Source: an uncultured Williamsia sp. (GTDB lineage: Bacteria > Actinomycetota > Actinomycetes > Mycobacteriales > Mycobacteriaceae). Taken from it: DNA of 64,000 nt. Under the pieces are notes generated by a model. The model saw only the letters and a list, made by a program, of their open reading frames with translations, did no database searches and was not told the origin of the DNA. Numbering within the stretch: the first letter of the stretch is position 1; each line of letters opens with the position of its first letter. Made by a program: the position numbers and the translations under genes. The stretch covers positions 1-64,000 of the forward strand of contig NZ_CANLWM010000001.1 in the NCBI RefSeq assembly GCF_947494875.1, written 5' to 3'. Shown in pieces: positions 34,087-42,700 of this stretch.

Positions 34087-35193
34087 TCACGACGCCGCGG
34101 GCTCGGACCGGGTGGCGCGTCCCCCGCCGGCGCGCTTCGATCGGTACATCAGATGGTCGGCCTGTGCGATCACCCCGGCCGCCCCGTCCGCGAGGACCGC
34201 GGACATGTCGGTGGTCACGACGCCGGAACTGAGCGTCACGGAGGGATCCCCGTCCCGACCACCTGCGACGGACGGGATCGCGGCGAGATCCGGGATGCGA
34301 TCGGGGACCACGACGGCGAACTCCTCGCCGCCGGTCCGCGCGACGATCCCGTTGCGTTGCCCCGCAAAGGACGACAGGTCCTCGGCGACCTGGCGCAGCA
34401 CGCGATCGCCGGCGTCGTGGCCGTGGGCGTCGTTCACCGCCTTGAAACGGTCGACGTCGACGACCGTCACCGACACCGGGGAGTTCGGCGGGAGCTCCTG
34501 CAACGCGGCCAGGGCGGCGTCGAGACCCCAGCGGTTGAGGACACCGGTGACCGGGTCGTGGTAGGCGCGTTCCGCCCGCCCCAGCACGTTCGCGAAGGTC
34601 TGCCGGAGCGTCCACGGCGTGACGACGACGACCGCGCCGAGCAGGATACCGCCGGCCACGATCGCGGCAGGCGGCTCGTCGCCCGTCACCCGAACACCCA
34701 TCGCCACGATGACACCGAGCGCGTAGACCAGATGGGCGACCAACCACGAACGGGCGAGATGCATCGTCACGAACACACCGGGCAGGACGAGCGCGAAGGT
34801 CCCGATCGCGGCGTAGGTCGGTTGATGGATCACCCCGAGCACGACGGTGACCCCGAGGTCGGCGAACACCCCGAACGCGATCGCGCCCCGGCCGGACAGC
34901 ACCGCCGGCGACAGGAGCACCCACACCGCCGCCGCGACCGATCCCCCGGCGAGTACCCCTGTGACGGACAGCGCGACCGGATCAGCCGCGGACAGTGCCC
35001 CGCTCGTACCCACGATGACACTCAGCGCGGCGAAGAGGAGGCACCCCAGCGCGACCGTACGGCGGATCGCGGTCATCAGATCGTGGGAGGCGAGCAGTCG
35101 CCCGAGCAGCGGACTGGCCGGGTCGAGTGGTCGGAGCCGGAACTCGATCCCGTCCCGTCGTCCTCGCTCCCCCATCAACGAACGGTAGAACAT
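34087..35193 (-). CDS. Membrane-anchored GGDEF diguanylate cyclase
   Basis: This 368-residue protein starts with a soluble N-terminus of ~40 residues (GIEFRLRPLDPASPLLGRLLASHDL). Five to six TM segments follow up to about residue 205. The GGDEF domain has DPVTGVLNRWGLD, VVDVDRFKAVNDAHGHDAGDRVL and RTGGEEF. It is predicted to make cyclic di-GMP. It is similar in design to the gene at 28361. ATG 35193 is used; an in-frame ATG at 35175 is possible. Confidence 0.83.
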   Translation of the reverse strand: MFYRSLMGERGRRDGIEFRLRPLDPASPLLGRLLASHDLMTAIRRTVALGCLLFAALSVIVGTSGALSAADPVALSVTGVLAGGSVAAAVWVLLSPAVLSGRGAIAFGVFADLGVTVVLGVIHQPTYAAIGTFALVLPGVFVTMHLARSWLVAHLVYALGVIVAMGVRVTGDEPPAAIVAGGILLGAVVVVTPWTLRQTFANVLGRAERAYHDPVTGVLNRWGLDAALAALQELPPNSPVSVTVVDVDRFKAVNDAHGHDAGDRVLRQVAEDLSSFAGQRNGIVARTGGEEFAVVVPDRIPDLAAIPSVAGGRDGDPSVTLSSGVVTTDMSAVLADGAAGVIAQADHLMYRSKRAGGGRATRSEPAAS

Positions 35194-35412
35194 GTCGGAC
35201 CGGCGATGCTCGCAGGTCGGGTTGCGGGTTCCTAACAGAATCGGGGCCACGCCGTGTCCGGTTTGTACATCGTCCAAGAACCGTCGCCGGCGGCGGGGCA
35301 ACCGATGAACTGCTCAGCGAACGACCTCCGTCGTGAGGGTTGCTACCTACCGTCTGGTCTCGTCGATCGAAACACCAGGTCGGCGTCACCCTTCAGACAC
35401 CCGGGGAGCCCC

Positions 35413-36546
35413 ATGACCATCACGAACACCCGCCTGAGGCGGGCAGCTGTGGCCTGCATGTCCGTCGCCGCGGCCGTCGGCATCACCGTCGGCGCCACCG
35501 GGCCGGCCACCGCCGCGCCTTCCGTCCAGCAGTTGGCCGACGTGATCAAGACCGGCCTCAAGTCACCGAAGACCTCCGGCAACCTTCAGGCCCGGCAGCA
35601 GAATGTCACGACGGCAGCCGCGCCCCTCACACTCCCGGACGGCACCGACAGCGTCGCGAGTGAGACCTCCGGGTTCGGACCCCGCCAGACCCGATTCATC
35701 CCAGCGTTCGCCTACTCGGCATTCAACCCGAACGTGGCCCCTCCCGGTGCGAACGACTACAGCTGTAAGCCCAAGGCAGGCCAGCGGCCGGTGGTCCTGG
35801 TCCACGGCACCTGGGAGAGCGCCTACGACAACTTCGCGATGATGTCGCCCGACCTCGTCAAGGCCGGGTTCTGCGTCTTCACCTTCAACTACGGGAAGCT
35901 GAACATCACCAACGGTGGTGGTGTCATCTCGCTGATCCCCGGTGTGTACGGCACCGGTGACCTGCCCACGTCAGCGGGCCAGCTCTCGACGTTCATCGAC
36001 AAGGTGCTCGCCCGAACGGGCGCAAGCAAGGTCGACATCGTGGGCCACTCGCAGGGCGGGGTGATGCCACGCTGGTATCTCAAGTTCCTCGGCGGTGCGG
36101 CCAAGGTCCAGAAGATGGTCAGCTACGGCGCGACGAACCACGGGACAACGCTGCTGGGCATCGGCCAGCTCGGACGCACCATCAACAACCTGGGCATCGA
36201 CGTCCTCGGCGTCGCTCAGCTGCCTGTCGGCGTCAGCGGGATCCAGCAGGTCGTCGGGTCCGACTTCCTCACCAGGTTGAACGCGGGCGGGGACACTGCC
36301 CCCGGCGTCGACTACACCGCCATCCGGACCTACTACGACGAGGTGACCACGCCCTCGGAGTCGACGTTCCTCGTGGCGGGCCCCGGTGCGACAGTCAAGA
36401 ACATCACGCTTCAGGACGGATGCCCGATCGACTTCTCCGACCACGTCTCGATGTCCTACTCACCTCGCCTCATCACGCTGGTGCAGCAGGCCCTCGACCC
36501 GACGACGAAGCTCGTCTGCACGGTGAACGGCTTCATCACCGGCTGA
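35413..36546 (+). CDS. Secreted lipase/esterase (alpha/beta hydrolase), copy 1
   Basis: This 377-residue protein has a Sec signal peptide (about 1-35, cleavage near GPATAAPS). The mature alpha/beta hydrolase has VVLVHGTW (127-134) and nucleophile Ser-213 in GHSQGG. Cys residues suggest disulfides outside the cell. It belongs to the actinobacterial secreted lipase group that acts on acylglycerols or esters. ATG 35413 places the signal correctly. A strong terminator follows. A second secreted lipase of the same type is at 45339. Confidence 0.88.
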   Translation: MTITNTRLRRAAVACMSVAAAVGITVGATGPATAAPSVQQLADVIKTGLKSPKTSGNLQARQQNVTTAAAPLTLPDGTDSVASETSGFGPRQTRFIPAFAYSAFNPNVAPPGANDYSCKPKAGQRPVVLVHGTWESAYDNFAMMSPDLVKAGFCVFTFNYGKLNITNGGGVISLIPGVYGTGDLPTSAGQLSTFIDKVLARTGASKVDIVGHSQGGVMPRWYLKFLGGAAKVQKMVSYGATNHGTTLLGIGQLGRTINNLGIDVLGVAQLPVGVSGIQQVVGSDFLTRLNAGGDTAPGVDYTAIRTYYDEVTTPSESTFLVAGPGATVKNITLQDGCPIDFSDHVSMSYSPRLITLVQQALDPTTKLVCTVNGFITG

Positions 36547-36566
36547 CGTCCCCACCCGCTCGACCC

Positions 36567-36604
36567 ACCGCGCCCAGCCGTCGCCCTTGACGGCTGGGCG
36601 CGGT
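36567..36604 (+). terminator. Terminator of the lipase gene
   Basis: Perfect 16-bp stem ACCGCGCCCAGCCGTC/GACGGCTGGGCGCGGT with loop GCCCTT, 20 bp after the lipase stop codon. Confidence 0.8.
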
Positions 36605-36650
36605 GTCGTCCGGCCTGTAACGCATGCGTGCGTCACAGCGATGGGTAGTC

Positions 36651-36688
36651 GGACACCTGCCGCCGAACAGGGGGTGCGGCAGGTGTCC
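36651..36688 (-). terminator. Terminator of the thioesterase gene
   Basis: Perfect 13-bp stem GGACACCTGCCGC/GCGGCAGGTGTCC with a 12-nt loop, 34 bp after the stop codon of the minus-strand thioesterase gene. Confidence 0.65.
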
Positions 36689-36722
36689 ATCGACAACCGA
36701 CGCGGCGGTACGGCCCTACGCC

Positions 36723-37508
36723 TCAGGCGAAGACGGCCACGGTCTGCGTCGCGACCATCACCACACGCCGATCGGCGTCGTACACCCGCATGGTCTGATG
36801 CGAGTACCCGTCGCCGGCGTGGTCACCGTCGGAGTCGACGAGGAACCAGCCCGTCGCGTCCTGCAGGTCCGCGTGGCACATGTGCACGTCCCAGGTGATG
36901 GTGCTGACCGGCGCCCACTCCTCGAACACCGCTGTCGCGGCGGGCGGGAGGGCGTCGGCGAGTGCGATCAGCGCGACCACGGGGTCGACGCCGGTCGCAT
37001 CACGATGGCGGACCCAGGCGACGTAGCGGGGCGGACCCCCGGGATGCAGTGGACCGTCACCGATCGCGCGGCGGATGTCGAAGTTCTCCGCGAAGGCGGG
37101 ACGGGGTGCATCGGCATCGGCGAACGCCGGACACGTCTGTGGGTCGGGGACGTCCGGGGCGCGGCTCAGGTCATGGGTGATGCCACTGGGTCGCGGGCGC
37201 GCGAGCACGATGGTCGACTGCGCCGCCACGTGACCATGACTCGTGGCCTGCACCGAGACGCTCGTCACCGACCGCCCCTGTCGCAGAACGGTTCCCGTCA
37301 CCGTCACGGTGTCCACCGCGGGTGCCGTGAACGCGAAATGGGCCGATCGCACCGGTGGGGCGTCGTCACCCACGACCTGTCGCGCTGCCGTCACCGCCAG
37401 CGCTGCGGTCAGTCCGCCGTAGGCCGTGCGGCCCTGCGTCCAGCTGTCGGGGACGGTGACGGGGGTGCCCGCGCCGCCGCAAGTCACGATCTCGGCCAGT
37501 GTCGTCAT
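36723..37508 (-). CDS. Acyl-CoA thioesterase-like (TesB-type double hotdog)
   Basis: This 261-residue protein has an N-terminal hotdog signature (DSWTQGRTAYGGLTAALAVTAARQVV..PVRSAHFAFTAPA). The C-terminal hotdog (ITWDVHMCHADLQDATGWFLVDSDGDHAGDGYSHQTMRVYDADRRVVMVATQTVAVF) is as in TesB/YbgC-like thioesterases of actinobacteria. It hydrolyses acyl-CoA to free acid and CoA. ATG 37508 is used. It lies 74 bp after the desaturase gene on the same strand and could be part of the lipid-modifying operon. Confidence 0.85.
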   Translation of the reverse strand: MTTLAEIVTCGGAGTPVTVPDSWTQGRTAYGGLTAALAVTAARQVVGDDAPPVRSAHFAFTAPAVDTVTVTGTVLRQGRSVTSVSVQATSHGHVAAQSTIVLARPRPSGITHDLSRAPDVPDPQTCPAFADADAPRPAFAENFDIRRAIGDGPLHPGGPPRYVAWVRHRDATGVDPVVALIALADALPPAATAVFEEWAPVSTITWDVHMCHADLQDATGWFLVDSDGDHAGDGYSHQTMRVYDADRRVVMVATQTVAVFA

Positions 37509-37582
37509 GGTGACATCACCCGACCACACCGATGGGCCGACCATCACGGCCGGCCCATCGATGGGATCGCGCTCGGATCAGA

Positions 37583-38983
37583 TCAGTCGCGCGTGGGCAT
37601 GTCGAACATCACGCCGTCGTTGCCGTCGCTGTCCGGCCCGGCGGCAGAAGGACCGGCGGGCATCCGGCCCCGGTAGGCCGCGGCCTCGCTGACCCGACCA
37701 TCGGCCCCGGAGTGCTCGGGACGGTGGTACGGGGGCGCCTTCGGACGGACCTTGCCGCCCGGGAACGCCAGCCGCAGGATGGTGCGCTGCACCATTCCCC
37801 ACTGCTGGAAGAACGGTCCGGTGTTGTACGGCAGGTCGTAGCGCTCGCAGATGTCCTTCACCTTCGGGGCGATCTGCGAGTACCGGCTGCTGGGCATGTC
37901 CGGATAGAGGTGGTGCTCCACCTGGTAGCTCAGGTTGCCGCTGGCGATGTGGAACAGCGGGCTGCCGTCGATGTTGGCCGCGCCCACCAGCTGGCGGACA
38001 TACCAGGCGCCACGGCTCTCGTCGGACGCCTCCTCCTTGCTGAAGGTGTAGGCCTGGTCCGGGAAGTGACCGCAGAAGATGATCCAGTTGGACCAGAAGT
38101 TGCGGATGATGTTCGCGGTGAAGTCGGCCCAGAACGTCGCGACGAAGGTCTGCTCCGCGGCGACGAGGTTGTCGTCCGCGAGGCGCGCCAGGGTGCGGGT
38201 GGGCTTGGTGCCGACCCGGCGGAGCAGGTTCCCGAACCGGGACTTGCCCCGCTGCGGCACGCGGCCGCCGGTGGCGGCGTGGGTGAGCAGGACGGCACCG
38301 GCGCTGATCAGGGGCCAGCCGATGTAGTCCTTGACGACCTGGCGACGCATCTTGTAGCCGATACCCCCCAGATCCTTCAGCATCTCCTTCGCGGACTTGT
38401 CCCCGCGACGGAAGGCCTCGAGGTCGAGGTCGTGCAGGGCGACGCCCCACTCGAAGAAGGCCATCAGCACCACGTTGTAGACCGGCTGGAAGAGGTAGAC
38501 CGGGTGCCACTTCTGGTGCGGGTCGATCCGCATGATCTCGTAACCGAGATCCTTGTCGAGCCCGCGGATGTTCGTGAAGGTGTGGTGCACGTAGTTGTGC
38601 GAGTGCTTCCACGCCTCGGCCGTCGAGGCCGTGTCCCAGTCCCACACCGACGAGTGGATGGACGGGTCGTTCATCCAGTCCCACTGGCCGTGCATGACGT
38701 TGTGCCCGATCTCCATGTTCTCGAGGATCTTCGCGGCACCGAGTGCCGCGGTCCCCACGAGCCATGCCGGCTTCGAACGCGAGTTCAGCAGCACAACGCG
38801 ACCGAGCGCGGCGAGCTGACGCTGCGCGGCGATGACCGACTTGATGTACGCCCGGTCCTTGTCACCGAGATCTGCATAGACCTCGTCGTGGATGGCGTCG
38901 AACTCCTTGCCGAGTCGTTCGATGGTGTCGGCGTCGAGATGAGCCAGGGGGCTGATCGGCTCAGATCGCTCGGTGGTGGTCAT
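37583..38983 (-). CDS. desA3: Membrane fatty acyl-CoA desaturase (DesA3-like)
   Basis: This 466-residue integral membrane desaturase has the three His boxes: HNVMH (94-98), HNYVHH (129-134) and QVEHH near 345, which hold the diiron centre. In mycobacteria DesA3 introduces a delta-9 double bond into stearoyl-CoA, using electrons from the Rv3230c reductase. Here the reductase gene lies just upstream on the same strand, the same order as in M. tuberculosis. GGAGGGATCACC before ATG 38983 sets the start. Confidence 0.92.
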   Translation of the reverse strand: MTTTERSEPISPLAHLDADTIERLGKEFDAIHDEVYADLGDKDRAYIKSVIAAQRQLAALGRVVLLNSRSKPAWLVGTAALGAAKILENMEIGHNVMHGQWDWMNDPSIHSSVWDWDTASTAEAWKHSHNYVHHTFTNIRGLDKDLGYEIMRIDPHQKWHPVYLFQPVYNVVLMAFFEWGVALHDLDLEAFRRGDKSAKEMLKDLGGIGYKMRRQVVKDYIGWPLISAGAVLLTHAATGGRVPQRGKSRFGNLLRRVGTKPTRTLARLADDNLVAAEQTFVATFWADFTANIIRNFWSNWIIFCGHFPDQAYTFSKEEASDESRGAWYVRQLVGAANIDGSPLFHIASGNLSYQVEHHLYPDMPSSRYSQIAPKVKDICERYDLPYNTGPFFQQWGMVQRTILRLAFPGGKVRPKAPPYHRPEHSGADGRVSEAAAYRGRMPAGPSAAGPDSDGNDGVMFDMPTRD

Positions 38984-39090
38984 GGTGATCCCTCCGTGGT
39001 GTGGTGCGCCGGGCGGCGCGGTCATGCGGGGCTGGCCCGGGACGGGTGGCGGGTCGAACCTGTCGGCAGGGGTCTGGTCGCCGAGGCGAC

Positions 39091-40188
39091 CTACAGGTCG
39101 ATCTCCACATCGCCTTCGGCACTGTTGACGCAGATCCGGATGGACTGCCCCTCGGGCGAGCTGACCTCACCCGAACGCAGATCCCGGATCTGACCCTTCT
39201 TCAACACTCCGGTGCAGGTGTGGCAGATACCGATCCTGCATCCGTACTTGAGCTGCAGGCCGGCTTCTTCACCTGCTGCGAGAATGGGAACGCCCGGCTC
39301 GACCTCGAATTCCTCATCCGACTTGAGCAGGGCGACATGGCCGCCTTCACCCTCACCGGGTGTGGCGGAGAACGTCGGCTGGAACCGCTCGAGGTGGATC
39401 TTGTCCTTGACGCCGTTCTCGTCGTAGAACTCGACGAGGTCGTCCAGGAGTTCGCCGGGCCCGGAGGCCATGGTCTCGCGCTCCCGCCAGTCCGGACACA
39501 GCTCGTCGAGGTCTGCGGGCTTCATGCGCCCTTCGTCACCCGTCACCCGCAGATTCAGGGTGAATCCGTCGTGGACGCGGTCGAACCTCTCGAGTTCCTT
39601 GCTGAACATGGTCTGCTCACGCGCGTGGATCGAGTGGATCGCGACGATGTCGTTCATCTCGTCGCGACGATCGAGCTCGCGCATCATGCTCATGATCGGG
39701 GTGATGCCGCTGCCCGCGCTGATGAACAGCATCTTCTCCGGTAGCGGGTCGGGCAGGAGGAACGTCCCCTCCACGTCACTCAACCGGACGATCTCACCCG
39801 GCTTGATCTTCTCGACGAGGTACGGCGACACCGTCCCCGACTCGACGAGCTTCGGCGAGACGCTGATCAGGCCGTCCCGTGGCTCCGGGTCGGACGTGAG
39901 CGAGTAAGCGCGCCAATGGAACTTGCCGTCGATGACGAGGCCGAGACGCACGTACTGACCGGGCTCGTGACCCGGCCACTCATAGCCGGGACGGATCCAG
40001 ACGGTCGACGCGTCGGTGCCCTCCGGCGTGACCTCCTCGACCCGACCGCGCAGTTCCTTGGTCGTCCACAACGGGTTGATGAGCTCGATGTAATCGTCCG
40101 GTTCGAGCGGACTGAACAGCGCACGGATGCCTTTGAGGAACAACCGTCGCGCAGGGGACACCTGTGGTGTCGCGCCCCGTTCAGCCAT
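39091..40188 (-). CDS. Oxidoreductase partner of the desaturase (FAD + 2Fe-2S, Rv3230c-like)
   Basis: This 365-residue protein has an N-terminal FAD/NAD(P)H reductase module (HWRAYSLTSDPE for flavin, FISAGSGITPIMSMMREL for the nucleotide). The C-terminal plant-type 2Fe-2S domain has YGCRIGICHTC and a later Cys in RICVNSAEG. It passes electrons from NADPH to the desaturase encoded 107 bp downstream. ATG 40188 is preceded by AGAGGTG. A 14-bp palindrome further upstream may be the site of a lipid-responsive repressor. Confidence 0.9.
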   Translation of the reverse strand: MAERGATPQVSPARRLFLKGIRALFSPLEPDDYIELINPLWTTKELRGRVEEVTPEGTDASTVWIRPGYEWPGHEPGQYVRLGLVIDGKFHWRAYSLTSDPEPRDGLISVSPKLVESGTVSPYLVEKIKPGEIVRLSDVEGTFLLPDPLPEKMLFISAGSGITPIMSMMRELDRRDEMNDIVAIHSIHAREQTMFSKELERFDRVHDGFTLNLRVTGDEGRMKPADLDELCPDWRERETMASGPGELLDDLVEFYDENGVKDKIHLERFQPTFSATPGEGEGGHVALLKSDEEFEVEPGVPILAAGEEAGLQLKYGCRIGICHTCTGVLKKGQIRDLRSGEVSSPEGQSIRICVNSAEGDVEIDL

Positions 40189-40267
40189 CGTGCACCTCTT
40201 CGGACTTCGGTCCGGCAACGTCAACGCGCTGTGGGCGCGGCGGTCGGCTGAGCACGTTCACCCCCTC

Positions 40268-40281
40268 CACAACTCGTTGTG
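40268..40281. promoter_or_regulatory. Palindrome upstream of the reductase-desaturase operon
   Basis: CACAAC-TC-GTTGTG, perfect 6-bp arms, 80 bp upstream of the reductase start and 101 bp from the divergent PAP2-kinase gene. It is a candidate operator; the regulator is not local. Confidence 0.45.
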
Positions 40282-40381
40282 ACGCTCGTCTCTTCCCGAG
40301 AGTACAAGTGTTCACGGGTGCCTGCCGCGCCTTGGTGGCATCGGGGGCAGAATCGGACAGGCGGTCGTCAGTGCCGCCGAC

Positions 40382-41917
40382 GTGAGGTCTCACCTCGCGC
40401 CGACTGCCGCCGACGAAGGGCCACGCGTGCGCAACCGATTTCGAGTCCGACGGCACCGGACGCGTCTCGCGTCGACGGCGTCGCGGGCCGACCGCGCAGT
40501 GTTCCTGGCGGTCGCTCGGACCGACTCGGCCGTCCTCGACGCGACCATGCGCCGGCTGACGATCGCGGCCAGTTTCTCGCGACTCTGGTTCGGCATCGCG
40601 GCGATCCTCGGCATCTCTCGCGTGGGGTCGGCACAGCGTGCGGCGGCCCGCGGCGTCGCCGGGATCGCGGTGAGCAGCCTGGTGACCAACCAGGTCGCCA
40701 AACGGATCTGGGGACGACGTCGGCCCGTCACCGACGCGGTCCCGCTCGCGCGACTGGTCCCGACCCCGACGTCCGGGTCGATGCCCTCGGGACACTCGGC
40801 GAGCGCCGCGGCGTTCGCCGTCGGCGTCGGCGTCGAGAACCGCGGCCTGGGGCTCGCGCTCGCGCCGCTGGCCGCTGCGGTCGGGGTGTCGCGTGTCGCG
40901 ACGGGCGCCCACTACCCCGGTGACGTCGTGATCGGGTTCGCCACCGGCGCCGGGATCGCGTGGGGGATGTCGAAGGCGTTCCCACCCCTGTCGGTGCACC
41001 GCGAACGCGCCCCTGAACCGTCCTGGGTCGACGTCCCACCCCGGCCCGACGGCGAGGGCGTCGTCCTGGTGGTGAACCCCGCGTCGGGAGGCGGCACCGG
41101 AAGCCGCCTCGCCGACGTGGTGCGCCGTCGCCTGCCCGCCGCGCGGGTCGTCACCCTCGGCGAGGACGACGACCTCACCGCGGTGGTGGCCGACGCCGCA
41201 CGCGAGGCCGAGGTGCTCGCCATCGGTGGCGGCGACGGCAGCATCGGCGCCGCGGCGACCGCGGCCCGGGCGAACGGCATCCCGCTGGCCGTCGTCCCGG
41301 GCGGCACGTTCAACCACTTCGCCAAGGACATCGGCTGCGCCACCGTGCACGACACGATCCGCGCCATCCGCGAGGGACGCGCCGCGGCAGTCGATCTCGC
41401 GGTCCTGAACGACGAGACGTCGTTCGTGAACAACGCCAACATCGGCACCTACCCCCAGTTCGTCCGGTTCCGCGAACGGTACGACCGTCGCGTCGGCAAA
41501 CCCGCGGCGTCGCTGATCGCTCTGCTGCACGTGCTGCGCCGCGAACGTCCGGTGCGACTGCGCATCGGGGACCGCGAGGTGACCACCTCGATGTTCTTCA
41601 TCGGCGCATCCACCTACGAGACACCGGGTTTCGCCCCGGCACACCGCCCGCACATGGACGACGGCGTCCTCGACGTCCGTGCCCTCGACGTGGGGCCCCG
41701 ATGGGCCGTCCCCCGGATCATGCTGGCCGCGCTGACAGGGCGCCTCGACCGAACCGGCCTCTACCGTCAGGACCGCGTCTCCGAGCTCGAGGTCGTCGCG
41801 CTCGACGGCCCGACGGCGGTGGCACTCGACGGGGACGTGCGCACCCGCACCGACCGTGCCCGGTTCCGCGTCGACCACCGGGCACTCACGGTCTACGGCT
41901 CCTTCGACCGCGACTGA
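40382..41917 (+). CDS. Fusion: PAP2 phosphatase + diacylglycerol kinase-like domain
   Basis: This 511-residue protein begins with a PAP2 membrane phosphatase: KRIWGRRRP, SMPSGHS and SRVATGAHYPGD, the three phosphatase motifs, over about residues 40-205. A DAGK/sphingosine-kinase-like catalytic domain follows (VVNPASGGG, IGGGDGSIGAAATAA, PGGTFNHFAKD). One protein could thus dephosphorylate and phosphorylate lipid substrates. Such fusions recur in actinobacteria. GTG 40382 is used; a GTG at 40427 would also keep all motifs. Confidence 0.87.
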   Translation: MRSHLAPTAADEGPRVRNRFRVRRHRTRLASTASRADRAVFLAVARTDSAVLDATMRRLTIAASFSRLWFGIAAILGISRVGSAQRAAARGVAGIAVSSLVTNQVAKRIWGRRRPVTDAVPLARLVPTPTSGSMPSGHSASAAAFAVGVGVENRGLGLALAPLAAAVGVSRVATGAHYPGDVVIGFATGAGIAWGMSKAFPPLSVHRERAPEPSWVDVPPRPDGEGVVLVVNPASGGGTGSRLADVVRRRLPAARVVTLGEDDDLTAVVADAAREAEVLAIGGGDGSIGAAATAARANGIPLAVVPGGTFNHFAKDIGCATVHDTIRAIREGRAAAVDLAVLNDETSFVNNANIGTYPQFVRFRERYDRRVGKPAASLIALLHVLRRERPVRLRIGDREVTTSMFFIGASTYETPGFAPAHRPHMDDGVLDVRALDVGPRWAVPRIMLAALTGRLDRTGLYRQDRVSELEVVALDGPTAVALDGDVRTRTDRARFRVDHRALTVYGSFDRD

Positions 41918-41920
41918 GGC

Positions 41921-41944
41921 GTTTCACCGACGCCGAACGGGGTA
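41921..41944 (+). promoter_or_regulatory. SigF-type promoter for the second GAF-ANTAR gene
   Basis: GTTT (41921-41924), 15 bp, GGGTA (41940-41944), beginning 4 bp after the stop codon of the PAP2-kinase gene and ending 12 bp before the GTG at 41957. Confidence 0.72.
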
Positions 41945-41956
41945 ACCCGGCGTGCC

Positions 41957-42700
41957 GTGGACATCCATCGGCGCATGGCGGAACTCGTCCGGGAGATGCA
42001 CGCGATCCCCGAGACGGCACCCGACGCCCTCGACCGGGTGCTGACGGCCGTCACGTCGGGGGCGCTCGCGAACGTGCCCGGGACCGACCACGCCGGGGTG
42101 CTGCTCGTCGACGCCTCCCAGCGCGAGCTGACCAGCGTGGCGACGACCGACGACATCATGTCGACCCTCGACGCCCTGCAGCAGGACACGGGTGAGGGCC
42201 CCTGCCTCGCCGCGGCCGCCGGCGCGACGGCCGGCGACGACACGCTGGTCTGGGTCGACGACATCAGCTCCGATCCGCGGTGGCCCCGGCTGTCGGCGCG
42301 GATCGTCGCCGAGACACCGGCCCGGTCGAGCGTGTCGTTCCGGCTCTTCACCCACCAGGGCACGCTCGGCGCCCTGAACCTGTTCTCGGACACCGTGAAC
42401 GCCTTCGACGAGGACAGTCGGGAGATCGGTCGCGTCTACGCGACCCACGCCGCGCTCGCGATGTTCCGCACACGTCAGCAGGGCGAGTTCCGCAGCGCGT
42501 TGGCGAGCCGCGACGCCATCGGTCAGGCCAAGGGGATGGTCATGGAGCGGTTCGGTGTCGACGCCGTCGAGGCGTTCGCGCTGCTGCGCCGTCTGTCCCA
42601 GAACGGCAACCTCCCCCTCGCCGACGTCGCCTGGCGACTCGTCGACGCGGGGTCGGAGTCCGCCGGGGGTGACGCTCGGGGACGTCAGGCCACGCGGTGA
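41957..42700 (+). CDS. GAF-ANTAR regulator, copy 2
   Basis: This 247-residue protein has a GAF domain (about 25-165) and a C-terminal ANTAR RNA-binding domain (ALASRDAIGQAKGMVMERFGVDAVEAFALLRRLSQ). It shares layout and key residues with the gene at 11249. A SigF-pattern promoter just upstream suggests stress induction. GTG 41957 leaves a leader of only a few nt; ATG 41975 is the alternative. It should act as an antiterminator on unidentified transcripts. Its last 16 bp overlap the convergent monooxygenase gene. Confidence 0.88.
   Translation: MDIHRRMAELVREMHAIPETAPDALDRVLTAVTSGALANVPGTDHAGVLLVDASQRELTSVATTDDIMSTLDALQQDTGEGPCLAAAAGATAGDDTLVWVDDISSDPRWPRLSARIVAETPARSSVSFRLFTHQGTLGALNLFSDTVNAFDEDSREIGRVYATHAALAMFRTRQQGEFRSALASRDAIGQAKGMVMERFGVDAVEAFALLRRLSQNGNLPLADVAWRLVDAGSESAGGDARGRQATR

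Noticed and set aside
35348-35373. Minus-strand GTTT-N17-CGGTA before the GGDEF gene at 34087
   Set aside because: The -10 has a mismatch and the start codon is about 155 bp away; too weak to call.
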